NCBI GenBank assembly: GCA_947381435.1
Contig: CANCVE010000035.1
Span: 1-37,553, forward strand
DNA length: 37,553 nucleotides
Direction: 5' to 3'
Source of the DNA: Chitinophagaceae bacterium
GTDB lineage: Bacteria; Bacteroidota; Bacteroidia; Chitinophagales; Chitinophagaceae
The notes beneath the pieces are model-generated. The model was not told the origin of the DNA and ran no database searches. It saw only the letters and a program-made list of their open reading frames with translations. A program made the position numbers and the translations under genes. Positions 15,595 to 24,222 of the stretch are shown piece by piece (within the stretch, counting starts at the first letter, position 1; each line of letters begins with the position of its first letter).

Positions 15595-16353
15595 ATGCAG
15601 ATACCTCCTCAAAAGAAAATATATTTCCTATCCGATTTTCATCTCGGTGCGCCAAACCATGAAAAGAGTTTGATACGTGAGAAAAAGATAGTGAGGTTTC
15701 TAGAGTCAATCAGGCATGATGCTTTTGAAATATTTATTGTAGGAGACCTATTCGATTTTTGGTACGAATATAAAACCGTTGTGCCAAGAGGATATACTAG
15801 AATTTTGGGGAAGCTTGCAGAAATTACTGATAGTGGCATCCCTATTCATTTCTTTGTAGGAAATCATGATATGTGGATGAGTGGTTATTTTGAGCAGGAA
15901 CTGAACATCCCAGTTTATCATCACCCCAAAACTTTTCAGTACAGCAATAAGTCATTCTTTATTGGTCATGGCGATGGATTGGGGCCTGGCGATAATGGCT
16001 ATAAATTCATTAAGAAGATATTTAGAAACCCTCTGTGTCATTGGCTATTTGGACAATTGCACCCAACTTTGGGTATGGGTATAGCCAACTATTTCAGCCG
16101 AAAAAGTAAAGAAAAGACAGGCACAAGCGATGAACATTTTTTGGGAGAAGACAAGGAATGGCTAATCCTTTTTTGTAAGGAGACTTTGCAAAAAGAACAT
16201 TTTAATTTCTTCATTTTTGGGCATAGACATTTTCCTTTGGATTTTAAATTGACTGAAACAAGTAGATATATTAATTTGGGCGATTGGATACGAACCTTCA
16301 CTTACGCTACCTTTGATAGCTCAGATATGCAACTACACGAATGGAAAGAATAA
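15595..16353 (+). CDS. lpxH: UDP-2,3-diacylglucosamine hydrolase (LpxH-like)
   Basis: A 252-residue calcineurin-like metallophosphoesterase that splits UDP-2,3-diacylglucosamine into lipid X and UMP, the fourth step of lipid A synthesis at the inner membrane. All metal motifs are present: DFHLG (Asp14, His16), GDLFDFW (Asp51), GNHDMW (about 86), GHGDG and GHRHFP near the C-terminus. The cap region (LCHWLFGQLHPTLGMGIANYFSR) fits LpxH rather than LpxI or a generic phosphoesterase. The start ATG lies 14 bp after the LUD gene, and the last 13 bp overlap the next gene. The LpxH assignment is strong by motif and length. Confidence 0.9.
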   Translation: MQIPPQKKIYFLSDFHLGAPNHEKSLIREKKIVRFLESIRHDAFEIFIVGDLFDFWYEYKTVVPRGYTRILGKLAEITDSGIPIHFFVGNHDMWMSGYFEQELNIPVYHHPKTFQYSNKSFFIGHGDGLGPGDNGYKFIKKIFRNPLCHWLFGQLHPTLGMGIANYFSRKSKEKTGTSDEHFLGEDKEWLILFCKETLQKEHFNFFIFGHRHFPLDFKLTETSRYINLGDWIRTFTYATFDSSDMQLHEWKE

Positions 16354-17171
16354 TAATTTATATACTAGCCTTTATTTTTATCTGTCATCCCGCAAAAGCC
16401 ACTCCCGATACCTTATTGCATCTACAATTAAAGAATACCATTAAAGGAGATTATGCAAATTTCTCTGTCGATAATTTGGGCAATATTTACCTAATTACTT
16501 CTGCTAATCAAATAAGGAAATTAAATAACAATCTAGACAGTATTGCGATTTTTAATGCAAGTAAACTCTATGGCGATATTTACTCCTTGGATGTAAGTAA
16601 CCCTTTGAAAGTATTGGTTTACTACAAAGATTACAATACCATTCTAAGCTTGGATAGGCAGCTTAGCAAGCGAAATACGCTGGATTTGCGCTTACGGAAT
16701 ATCTTTCAGGTGAGGGCAATAGCTCAGAGTTATGATAATAACATTTGGCTATTTGATGAAGTGGATAATAAACTGAAAAAGATAGATGAGGCTGGAAACT
16801 TACTCTTGGAAACAACAGATTTTAGGCAGTTGTTTGGTGATGCTTATCTGCCCCAAACAATCTTGGATATGAATGGATTATTGTATCTATACAATCCGAA
16901 AAAGGGGTGGAAACTATTTGATTATTATGGTGGATTTAAGTCTCAATATCCTGTTTTTAATTGGCAGGATGTGCAAGTAGCCGATGGCTATTTAAAGGGA
17001 CATGATAGCAGTTACTTTTATGCTGATAGACCAAAAGAGCTACAGTTTTTACGAGCTAAGCCGGATATAAACATTGCATCGGTACGAAAGATATTTCAGT
17101 TTAATGGGCTTTATTATTTTTTGACAAAAGATGGACTGAGTATTTACTCTGAACTTCAAGGTGGGAATTAG
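16341..17171 (+). CDS. Secreted/periplasmic beta-propeller-like protein of unknown role
   Basis: A 276-residue protein. The N-terminus (MERIIIYILAFIFICHPAKA) is a signal peptide. The rest is a series of short repeats in which a strand is followed by Asp/Asn-x-x-Gly/Asn turns: FSVDNLGNIYLITSANQIRKLNNNLDSI, YDNNIWLFDEVDNKLKKIDEAGN and DMNGLLYLYNPKKGWKLFD. This is the look of an NHL/YVTN-type beta-propeller, shorter than a full six-bladed one. It overlaps lpxH by 13 bp, so it is co-translated with the lipid A gene. A link to envelope assembly is possible but is inference from position only. I do not recognise a named family. Confidence 0.8.
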   Translation: MERIIIYILAFIFICHPAKATPDTLLHLQLKNTIKGDYANFSVDNLGNIYLITSANQIRKLNNNLDSIAIFNASKLYGDIYSLDVSNPLKVLVYYKDYNTILSLDRQLSKRNTLDLRLRNIFQVRAIAQSYDNNIWLFDEVDNKLKKIDEAGNLLLETTDFRQLFGDAYLPQTILDMNGLLYLYNPKKGWKLFDYYGGFKSQYPVFNWQDVQVADGYLKGHDSSYFYADRPKELQFLRAKPDINIASVRKIFQFNGLYYFLTKDGLSIYSELQGGN

Positions 17172-17354
17172 GATATTCATTTAGTTAATTATTTTTATTT
17201 TCATAATAATAATAATAATTGAGGATATATTCAAAAGATTTCATCTTAGTAATTAAACCAAAGCATGCACAAATAATATTTTTGGAAGTACGAAATTAAT
17301 AGCCTTCATATAAATGCAAACGATTCTTGTTTTATTACTCATTAATTTACGTCA

Positions 17355-17813
17355 ATGCCAATAAATACCCATCAAGCCCCGATAGTTTTTACTTTAAATA
17401 ATACAGACATTCACCACACCTATACCGCTACAGCCTTTGTAATAGTAGAACGGTTGTTAGGGGATAGGAAATCTTCCATACACAAGTTCATATCTGACTT
17501 AGGTTATTTTACTGCTGCAGATTTTTTTGTATTGAATACAAGAATAATAAATGTGCGTAACAAAAGGGTACCGATGAATGAAAAGCATATCATTATTTAC
17601 TTCGCTGTAGTGCATTTTGCCTGTGCCGCTTTGCTGATAGATGAAGAAATGAGCATACTTAATTATAATGGAACTGACGACTCTACGGAAAACTTAGAAG
17701 AGATTAGGGAAAAAGTACTAAGCTTTGGCACTGTTATAGGCAAAAAATTTAGAGCTGACTTTAAAGACCGCAAAATCTTTATGGCGGCTGTTGCAAAGAT
17801 TGCTTCCATTTAA
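17355..17813 (+). CDS. Unknown conserved-looking protein
   Basis: A 152-residue protein with no signal peptide. PIVFTLNNTDIHHTYTATAFVIVERLLGDRKSSIHKFISDLGYF is an alpha/beta start. IIIYFAVVHFACAALLI (about 79-95) is hydrophobic enough for one membrane or buried helix. The C-terminal third is charged and helical (NLEEIREKVLSFGTVIGKKFRADFKDRKIFMAAVAKIA). I do not recognise a family and assign no function. The 183-bp upstream gap has an ATA/AAT microsatellite (17205-17219). Array 3 starts 23 bp after its stop. Confidence 0.65.
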   Translation: MPINTHQAPIVFTLNNTDIHHTYTATAFVIVERLLGDRKSSIHKFISDLGYFTAADFFVLNTRIINVRNKRVPMNEKHIIIYFAVVHFACAALLIDEEMSILNYNGTDDSTENLEEIREKVLSFGTVIGKKFRADFKDRKIFMAAVAKIASI

Positions 17814-17836
17814 AGGTAGACAAATCTATTTTTCAT

Positions 17837-17920
17837 CCTCCGAGAAGTCATCTCTAGCCTCCGAGAACTCACTTCTAGCCTCCGAGAACTCACTTCTAGC
17901 CTCCGAGAAATTACCTCTAG
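17837..17920. repeat. 21-bp dyad array 3 (CCTCCGAGAActcacttctag), 4 units
   Basis: Four exact 21-bp units start at 17837, 17858, 17879 and 17900; units 2 and 3 are identical. Across unit borders TTCT-n-GCCTCC-n-AGAA has dyad symmetry. The word AGCCTCC is shared with array 5. It fills the gap between two convergent genes, 23 bp from one stop and 20 bp from the other. Confidence 0.9.
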
Positions 17921-17940
17921 GGCACTAAACGTGAACCTAT

Positions 17941-20409
17941 TTACTCAATAATTTTCTCTACCCTAGCTAGTTTGCCATCAGAATTTATGCCTTCTAATAC
18001 AAAACGCAATCGCTTAGAAATATCATTATTGAAGAATTCTATCTGAACAGTTTTTGTTTTGCCATTCGTCAATACATACGGATTCCAATAGAGGGTACTC
18101 CTTGTATCTAATTTGTAGTCGTTTGTATTTACGTCGTAATTTGGGTTGTAAAACTCCTTGTAAGGTGTATATCCAGCCAATGATTGAAAGGTTAATCCCA
18201 CACCCGGCGTTGGTTTTTGGTCACCGCCTTTTCTTGTATAAACACTAATAGCACCGCCTGCACCACCACTAGACGGGCCAAAGAATGGTGGTGGAAATAC
18301 TTTTACATAAGCCACATCATTCATCGAAAGCACTTTTAGCTGATCCTCTTCTACCCTTACCTCGTCTAGATATAGCTCGGGTCTGCTACCTCTCCAACTC
18401 AACGATACGTCTGCCCCATTATTTACAATTTGCAATCCAGCTACACGTCCTTGGAGGTAAGAAAATACATCCTGAGCCGATGCCGCAAAAGGATCTGACA
18501 TTACATCAAACTGACGGCTATTACCTCCGGCAAATAATCCATTAGCATATTTTTCATCAAGCACATCAACGGCTCTTTTTGCCTTGGTTTTTACCGTTAC
18601 TTCCTCTAGCTGATGTTCTGCCAAACGCTTATCAATTCTAGCTTTCTCTGTATAAAGCATCCTACTTCTTTCTAATAGAGTAGTGTCTTTTTCATCATAA
18701 TTCCAAAGAAAAGGTGAGGCGGTAACAGTACTGTATTTTTTAGAAGGTGCATCAATCAGACCTGTTTTAAAGCGTATTTCTACCCTGTCTGTAAGGCTTT
18801 TATTACCTGCCAATTGGTAGTAAACATTGATAGTGTCGTAAAATATTATTCCTTTCTGAGAAAAATTGCCTGTTCTATCTACTGGTAAAAAGAGTGTTTG
18901 TTTACTACTGTCTTTGCCTTTTAGGATGCAAAAAATACTTTGATTAAGCATTGTACTCTTGTTTAGGTTCCCAAAAATGGTGCCCTTCAGTGCCATAAAT
19001 TCTGTTTCTTTTGGATTGATAATGGTAGGATATTTATCTGCTACCACTGCCTTCCAACTAAATTTACGCCATCCGTGTGTAAGCATCACTAAGTCTAGGT
19101 GTCTCAAAACAGAATCCTCTTTACTTGCAAAATAGTAGGAAGCATTCGTTACATTTCCTTTTAAATCGCCACTCAATAGCAAATCTGATACAATGTTAGA
19201 GCCTGCATCGGTTAATAAATTAGCATCCGTAACAGCCACCGACATATTTGATAACAAAGAATCATCCACCTCAATTTCTATGGTGTTCATGGCTCTTTTA
19301 TCGAGGCCAGTTTTGGTAAAACGAACTTGTGGGGTAAACAAGAACTTGTAGTTATTTACAAACACCACACGCTCGGCAATAGGGTTGTAATTGGCATCGA
19401 AAAGGGTTATTTGCAATACCCCCGATGGTAATTCGGTTGTAGGGATTTCGCCAATAGCAGAGATTCTAGTACTCAGATTTATTTTAGATTTATATATTTC
19501 ATGTTGATGCATGGTAGCTATTACATACATTAGGTTCATGTTAGTGCTTGCCTCTTTACTTCTATTTACAAAGAATAAAGTCTTATTTTTTGTTGGTTCT
19601 ACTTGCAACGAAGCCCCAGAAGTTAGGCCTACAGGCAATGTGGAAACGTGCGACACACCATACTCATCTACCCAAGCTGCACTAAAAGGTTGGGTACTAT
19701 CAGGCTGAATACTGAAGCTGCCCATGCCATCGTGTTCCGTAATAAATGAATCAATAAATTCTCCTTTACTATTTTTTAAGGCGCCAGTGGCACTTACAGG
19801 TAAGCCAAATTCGTTATTTATCAGAAAAGCAATTCTATTAGTCACTCCATTTAGTACGGTACCGCCTTCAGGAAAAAATTGTATGGTTGCAGTATGAGTT
19901 TTAGGAGGTGTGGTAGGTGTGGCCTCAGTTTTATCTGCCCTAGTTGCTTTTTTAGCCGGTTCTGTTTTTGCCAAATTTTTATCGACAGGCACTTGGTCTA
20001 CCTTAATATCTTTATTAAAAACAAAGGCAGTGTCAAAGTTTAACATCCACTGAGTGTAAGCTTTTACATGTACGAATTTGCCCGTATAATCTGCTGGTAT
20101 GGCAAATTGTCCCCTTGCGCTAGAGGCAAACATGGGCATCATGGTATGCCTAATTAGTATTCCTTTGTCATCAAACCAATCAACATAAAAGTTTTTACTG
20201 CATTCGGATAAGTCGAGCCCTGTAATTACATAAGCCTTGTACCAAATAGTTTCGCCTTTGTAATAGATGCCTTTGTCGAAGTGTAAGTGTGCTTTTTCTT
20301 GTGGAAATTCGTCGGCATATTTAGCCAAAGTAGAGTCTATTTTCTGCGCAGATAATTGAATGCAACATAGAAAAACAAAGGATAGTAAAAGTGCAAATTT
20401 ATTATTCAT
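17941..20409 (-). CDS. Envelope protein with MG2-like and TonB-plug domains, no barrel
   Basis: An 822-residue protein. Residues 1-21 are a signal peptide (FALLLSFVFLCCIQLSAQ). EKAHLHFDKGIYYKGETIWYKAYV (about 38-61) resembles the macroglobulin MG2 entry strand seen in large Bacteroidota envelope proteins. Beta-sandwich domains follow (VQFFPEGGTVLNGVTNRIAFLI, IEIEVDDSLLSNMSVAVTDANLL). From about 630 a TonB-receptor plug-like segment appears (DVFSYLQGRVAGLQIVNNG, PELYLDEVRVEEDQL, VAYVKVFPPPFFG, GGAGGAISVYTRKG), but no beta-barrel comes after it. It may dock onto an outer-membrane complex or be a periplasmic handling protein. A candidate promoter is ATTG-N18-TTAATTTG on the minus strand (20468-20497). 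Function unknown. Confidence 0.8.
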   Translation of the reverse strand: MNNKFALLLSFVFLCCIQLSAQKIDSTLAKYADEFPQEKAHLHFDKGIYYKGETIWYKAYVITGLDLSECSKNFYVDWFDDKGILIRHTMMPMFASSARGQFAIPADYTGKFVHVKAYTQWMLNFDTAFVFNKDIKVDQVPVDKNLAKTEPAKKATRADKTEATPTTPPKTHTATIQFFPEGGTVLNGVTNRIAFLINNEFGLPVSATGALKNSKGEFIDSFITEHDGMGSFSIQPDSTQPFSAAWVDEYGVSHVSTLPVGLTSGASLQVEPTKNKTLFFVNRSKEASTNMNLMYVIATMHQHEIYKSKINLSTRISAIGEIPTTELPSGVLQITLFDANYNPIAERVVFVNNYKFLFTPQVRFTKTGLDKRAMNTIEIEVDDSLLSNMSVAVTDANLLTDAGSNIVSDLLLSGDLKGNVTNASYYFASKEDSVLRHLDLVMLTHGWRKFSWKAVVADKYPTIINPKETEFMALKGTIFGNLNKSTMLNQSIFCILKGKDSSKQTLFLPVDRTGNFSQKGIIFYDTINVYYQLAGNKSLTDRVEIRFKTGLIDAPSKKYSTVTASPFLWNYDEKDTTLLERSRMLYTEKARIDKRLAEHQLEEVTVKTKAKRAVDVLDEKYANGLFAGGNSRQFDVMSDPFAASAQDVFSYLQGRVAGLQIVNNGADVSLSWRGSRPELYLDEVRVEEDQLKVLSMNDVAYVKVFPPPFFGPSSGGAGGAISVYTRKGGDQKPTPGVGLTFQSLAGYTPYKEFYNPNYDVNTNDYKLDTRSTLYWNPYVLTNGKTKTVQIEFFNNDISKRLRFVLEGINSDGKLARVEKIIE

Positions 20410-20541
20410 AATATTTAATTAGAAAAAATGAAGATTGAAAACATGTATAAAAGCTCAAATGGTTCAGCAAATTAAGTTGTAAACGTCTTTGCTCAATAAT
20501 TTTATAGTAAACTAATTTGAGGCAAGTACTTTGCTAAATTA

Positions 20542-21309
20542 TTATTCATCTTTTTTAGGCAAGCTTTCTTTGTACTTAAGATAACGATACTCTTTAAAAT
20601 GCTGCTGAATATAATAACCTAACTCCAAATCATTAAACTGTTGAAGCAGTTCGTAATCTGGCCTGTATTTGCGCATGAAAGTATCAATTTCGGGGCTTTG
20701 AAGCTTAGTAATCTTTCGCACCAATAATTTGGAGAATCTATAATTAATGTACCTATCCTGTTCTTGTTGAACCAATCTATTTTGCAAGAACTGAAGGTTT
20801 CTGTTTCTTCTAAATCTAAACATGTTTATCAGCTCGTCAAGGTCTAATCCTATCATTGCACCGCCAGGACTGTAAGTATTATCAGTACTCAGCTTGATGC
20901 CTGGCTTTCTAAAGTCGAAGTATTTCTGGTAATCTTTTCTATTTTGGATGGAATCAAGTCTATAATCTCTAGACCGAACGGTTACTGCAGGCAATTCTAC
21001 AGCTTTTAAGTGAATGCTAATATCGAAGTTGGTTGGGTCGCCGATGGTATCTACAGCGTATTTCATGGTGTTTTTATTCAGCAAAGAAAACCAAATAGAG
21101 TCCTTACTTCTCACGGTCAGGCTATATCTACCTGCCGAGTCGGTAATGGTGCCTCTGCCAGAAGTACTCCTCACTGTTACAGCCTCTATTGGGTTTCTGG
21201 CAGAAATATCATACACTGTACCACTAATTGTAATAAACTGAGAATTTGCTGGGATATAGAAAATTACAAGCAGCAGAATGAATACAATATGCGGGTATTT
21301 ATTTATCAA
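20542..21309 (-). CDS. Secreted protein with carboxypeptidase-regulatory-like domain
   Basis: A 255-residue protein. Its N-terminus (YPHIVFILLLVIFYIPANSQ) is a signal peptide. Residues about 28-105 form a carboxypeptidase-regulatory-like beta-sandwich (ITISGTVYDISARNPIEAVTVRS, GRGTITDSAGRYSLTV). The C-terminal half is basic and helical, rich in Arg, Tyr and Gln (MFRFRRNRNLQFLQNRLVQQEQDRYINYRFSKLL), typical of small Bacteroidota envelope proteins of unknown role. The start appears to be TTG at 21309: there is no in-frame ATG before the signal peptide, and an in-frame stop lies at 21334-21336. It precedes the MG2/plug gene on the same strand with a 132-bp gap. Confidence 0.8.
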   Translation of the reverse strand: MINKYPHIVFILLLVIFYIPANSQFITISGTVYDISARNPIEAVTVRSTSGRGTITDSAGRYSLTVRSKDSIWFSLLNKNTMKYAVDTIGDPTNFDISIHLKAVELPAVTVRSRDYRLDSIQNRKDYQKYFDFRKPGIKLSTDNTYSPGGAMIGLDLDELINMFRFRRNRNLQFLQNRLVQQEQDRYINYRFSKLLVRKITKLQSPEIDTFMRKYRPDYELLQQFNDLELGYYIQQHFKEYRYLKYKESLPKKDE

Positions 21310-21593
21310 ATTACTTCCTTTAATAGCGTAATATTAAGACTGCATGTTCGTACAATGCACTCCTTAAATATTATTAACTGTTTTTTGGGGAAAAGTAGGC
21401 GTTTGCTTATTTGATATTTATAAAATGAATAAATTATTTGCTTGAAATTAAATTGTATTCTTCGAAAGTGACTGACCATTCTTTATCCTTCATTTAAGTG
21501 GCTTTTAAAGACAGAAGATAACTTCATCTTTGTTGTCAAATGAGAACAATGACACAAATGACACAGAGTAATTTAGCGAAAATTGTAGAAATG

Positions 21594-21995
21594 ATGAGTT
21601 TAAAAGTAATGATAGTAGACGACGACCCAATTTTTGTAATGTTGAACAAACTTAGGATTAAGACAAGTAACCTTGCCGAAAATCCTTCTTCGTTCAACAA
21701 TGGCAAGGCTGCTTTCGATGCCATGATAAATGACAAAGAGGAAGACGATTCTTACCTATTATTTTTAGACATTAATATGCCTATAATGGATGGTTGGGAC
21801 TTGTTGAATGCCATTCAGAATACGCCAATAGCCCACAAAGTATATGTGGTGTTGGTAACCTCATCTATAGATGGAGGCGAAAAGCAAAGAGCCAAAGATT
21901 ACCCTCAGGTAATTGGTTTCTATGAAAAGGCTATAGATGTAAATACGTGTATTGAGATAAGGGCAAACCCTAAAATATCGCACTTTTATGCTTAA
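21594..21995 (+). CDS. Single-domain response regulator
   Basis: A receiver domain with no output domain, 133 residues from the ATG at 21594; in-frame ATGs at 21591 and 21540 allow up to 151. SLKVMIVDDDPIF carries the acidic pocket, LFLDINMPIMDGW the phosphorylated aspartate (Asp59 from the ATG at 21594), VVLVTSS the switch Ser/Thr, and FYEKAID the conserved lysine. All receiver residues are present, so phosphotransfer is expected. CheY-like single-domain regulators usually act by protein contact, often in phosphorelays. No kinase gene is next to it. Its last 4 bp overlap the ispF stop on the opposite strand. Confidence 0.88.
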   Translation: MSLKVMIVDDDPIFVMLNKLRIKTSNLAENPSSFNNGKAAFDAMINDKEEDDSYLLFLDINMPIMDGWDLLNAIQNTPIAHKVYVVLVTSSIDGGEKQRAKDYPQVIGFYEKAIDVNTCIEIRANPKISHFYA

Positions 21996-22465
21996 ATCTT
22001 TTGTAGCAGGGCTGTAGCATAAGCTATTAAACCTTCTTCACGACCTACAAAACCCATATTTTCGGTTGTGGTTGCTTTTATGGAAATGTCTCTAATGGTT
22101 ATATTCAGAATGGTTGCAATTGCCTCTTGCATTTCTGGGATGAAAGGTTTTATTTTAGGTGCTTGCAAACAAAGTGTGGTGTCTATATTAATTACTTTGT
22201 AGCCCTCGTCAGTAATCAAATCGTAGGTTCGTTTCAATAATATTTTACTATCTATATTTTTAAACTCGTTGGAGGTATCTGGAAAATGAACGCCAATGTC
22301 TCCCAAGCAAAGCGCACCTAGTAAGGCATCACAGATGGCATGAAGTAGTACATCTGCATCGCTATGGCCTAATGCACCTTTAGTATGTGGTATTTTAATT
22401 CCACCAATCCACAAATCACGTCCTTCAACCATTTGGTGAAAGTCTACTCCAGAACCTATTCTCAT
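21992..22465 (-). CDS. ispF: 2-C-methyl-D-erythritol 2,4-cyclodiphosphate synthase
   Basis: A 157-residue enzyme of the MEP isoprenoid pathway, usual length. It cyclises CDP-ME-2-phosphate to the cyclodiphosphate with release of CMP, as a cytoplasmic trimer. Zinc ligands Asp8, His10 (GVDFH) and His42 are present in GHSDADVLLHAICDALLGA. LGDIGVHFPDT and the C-terminal IKATTTENMGFVGREEGL motif bind the cytidine side. The start ATG at 22465 begins MRIGSGVDFH as in most homologues. It lies downstream of porV on the same strand, with a terminator-like hairpin between them, so it likely has its own promoter. Confidence 0.97.
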   Translation of the reverse strand: MRIGSGVDFHQMVEGRDLWIGGIKIPHTKGALGHSDADVLLHAICDALLGALCLGDIGVHFPDTSNEFKNIDSKILLKRTYDLITDEGYKVINIDTTLCLQAPKIKPFIPEMQEAIATILNITIRDISIKATTTENMGFVGREEGLIAYATALLQKI

Positions 22466-22482
22466 AGTTTTATGTATTAAAA

Positions 22483-22515
22483 AAGAGAAACCACTCTTTC
22501 AATGAGGTTTCTCTT
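22483..22515 (-). terminator. Terminator between porV and ispF
   Basis: Stem AAGAGAAACC (22483-22492) pairs with GGTTTCTCTT (22506-22515) around a 13-bp loop. On the minus strand it is followed by a run of T (TTTTTT), as expected for the end of the porV transcript. Confidence 0.75.
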
Positions 22516-22624
22516 CTATATAAAGTTAATTTCTCTCTATTTTCATTCAAAGGAAGTTGTATGAAATGGGGCAAAAAGAAATTACATTTCAAAATCTTTC
22601 AATGAAATATCCTTTCAATCACCA

Positions 22625-22656
22625 CTTATATCTCATAATTCATATCTCATAACTTA
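22625..22656. repeat. ATATCTCATAA repeat at the porV stop codon
   Basis: Two copies of ATATCTCATAA-type words (22629-22639, 22643-22653) that touch the porV stop codon (22657-22659). They match the word family of 1808-1880 and 8560-8715. Confidence 0.55.
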
Positions 22657-23835
22657 TTAGTTAGGGTCTGTAGCAGGAGAAACAGTATTGTCTGAACCTC
22701 CATTTAAATCAAATGTAACCCCAAACCTAAGGGTATTTGATAATGGATTCTGATTTATTCCCTTTCCTCCTGATGGAACTAAATAGGATAAATCAATATT
22801 TACAATGTTATATTTTAAACCTGCTCCGAATGTTAGATATTTCAAGTTTCCTTGGCTTTCATCTTCGTAATGATACCCTGTTCTTAAAAAGAACTGATCA
22901 GCATAACAATACTCAATACCAGCAGATGCTTGAAGCAAACTAAGTTGGTTGCCACCACTAAAAGATTTGAAATAGCTACTTACTACACTTTGAGATTTGT
23001 ATGCAATTTCTGCGGCAGTATCGGCTGCTGTAGCAAGAGATGAATTTATTCCTACAGGAGGTGCGGGTACTAATAGTTTATTTACATCTAATGAAAAAGA
23101 AATGCGACTGCTTTCATTAGGGACTGATGTATATGAAATTCCAGCACCCAAATTAGCAGGTATATAGTCTTTATTCAAGGCATCGTTTGTATAACCTAAT
23201 TTACCACCCAAATTGCTCAATGCAACACCCCAACTAATTCCTTCCCCATTTTCGCCTGGAGCATTCTTAAACAAGGATATATCGCCAGCTACAGATGTGC
23301 CAGTTTTATAAACGGTTGTTCCAACAGTATTTGCTAAACTACTAGCTATGTAACGAAGGCTAACACCAAGGCCCAAACGGTCTCCAAGCTTACGGGTGTA
23401 TCCAAAGTCGAAGGCATATTCTTTTGGAGAGAACTTTTGTAGTTCAGTTCCATTATCGTCCGTAAATTGTATTTCACCTAAACTAAAATAACGTATTGAC
23501 GCAGCGATAGAGTTTAATCCATCAATTTTGTGGTATCCTGAGGCACAAAGCAAATACACATCATTGAGCCCTAAAGCATTCATCCATGGTGTATAAGTAG
23601 CACCAATTGCATTGTCATTTTTAGTGAAAGGGACTTTTGCTAGGTTCCAAAAGTTGGAATTTGCATCGGGTGCTGTAGCCACACCCACATCTCCCATACC
23701 ACCAGCACGAGCATCGGGAGAAATTCTTAAAAAAGGTACCGAGGTAGTTACAATATTAATTTGTGCATTAACACAACTAACTACACCTACTACCAACAAC
23801 AATAGTGATAAACGCTTAACTGATGAATTTTTCAT
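22657..23835 (-). CDS. porV: T9SS outer-membrane shuttle protein PorV
   Basis: A 392-residue outer-membrane beta-barrel protein of the FadL-like PorV/LptO family. It takes T9SS cargo from the translocon and brings it to the sortase PorU. Signal peptide: residues 1-25 (LSLLLLVVGVVSCVNAQ). Diagnostic block: FLRISPDARAGGMGDVGVATAPDANSNFWNLAKV, the typical start of the mature protein; then YTPWMNALGLNDVYLL, SIAASIRYFSLGEIQFTD, FDFGYTRKLGDRLGLGVSLRYI and a barrel to the end (LSNTLRFGVTFDL). A porU gene is not next to it. The three cargo genes in this window (1-345, 30257-34519, 35638-36906) are its expected clients. The family call is very strong. Confidence 0.94.
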   Translation of the reverse strand: MKNSSVKRLSLLLLVVGVVSCVNAQINIVTTSVPFLRISPDARAGGMGDVGVATAPDANSNFWNLAKVPFTKNDNAIGATYTPWMNALGLNDVYLLCASGYHKIDGLNSIAASIRYFSLGEIQFTDDNGTELQKFSPKEYAFDFGYTRKLGDRLGLGVSLRYIASSLANTVGTTVYKTGTSVAGDISLFKNAPGENGEGISWGVALSNLGGKLGYTNDALNKDYIPANLGAGISYTSVPNESSRISFSLDVNKLLVPAPPVGINSSLATAADTAAEIAYKSQSVVSSYFKSFSGGNQLSLLQASAGIEYCYADQFFLRTGYHYEDESQGNLKYLTFGAGLKYNIVNIDLSYLVPSGGKGINQNPLSNTLRFGVTFDLNGGSDNTVSPATDPN

Positions 23836-24158
23836 CTAATTGATTAAATTTAAAGTTCTGCAAATAAAGTAAAGAAAACTACAATTAAGTAAAAAACGAT
23901 TTCATTAATGTAGTTAAGCGTAGAGATGTATCCTATAATGTCTATGTTGTAAGAAGAATTTATACGGTGACTGCTTTGTAGCACCTGCTGCAATGATACG
24001 GTATTTGTTTTTATTTCTTCACAATGCCACCAAACTTTTATTACTATCCCTCCATTTTAACCGAGCTTTTACAATTGTTGAACATTGATTTTAGAATCTG
24101 CGGATAGAATTAGTTGTCGTTTTACTATATCATTTTCCTGCAATCACCAAAGTAAAAA
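23836..24158. other. Intergenic region without recognised gene
   Basis: About 320 bp upstream of porV. No ORF with credible coding character, no tandem array and no complete promoter were recognised. A TTTATTTG on the minus strand near 23870 could be a weak -7 box for porV. Confidence 0.4.
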
Positions 24159-24200
24159 AGGATTATTGACTGATATTAAATAATGTCAGTCAATAATCCT
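24159..24200 (-). terminator. Strong terminator of the YncE-like gene
   Basis: A 20-bp stem with one G-T-type mismatch: AGGATTATTGACTGATATTA (24159-24178) pairs with 24181-24200 around a 2-bp turn. On the minus strand the hairpin is followed by TTTTTACTTTGG. It lies 22 bp after the stop of the minus-strand gene. Confidence 0.85.
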
Positions 24201-24222
24201 CTGTGTTTTTCTTCTTTCTCTA

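Noticed and set aside
17205-17219. ATA/AAT microsatellite as a phase-variation switch
   Set aside because: It is more than 130 bp upstream of the next gene with no promoter element placed around it, and AT-rich triplet runs are common in such DNA.
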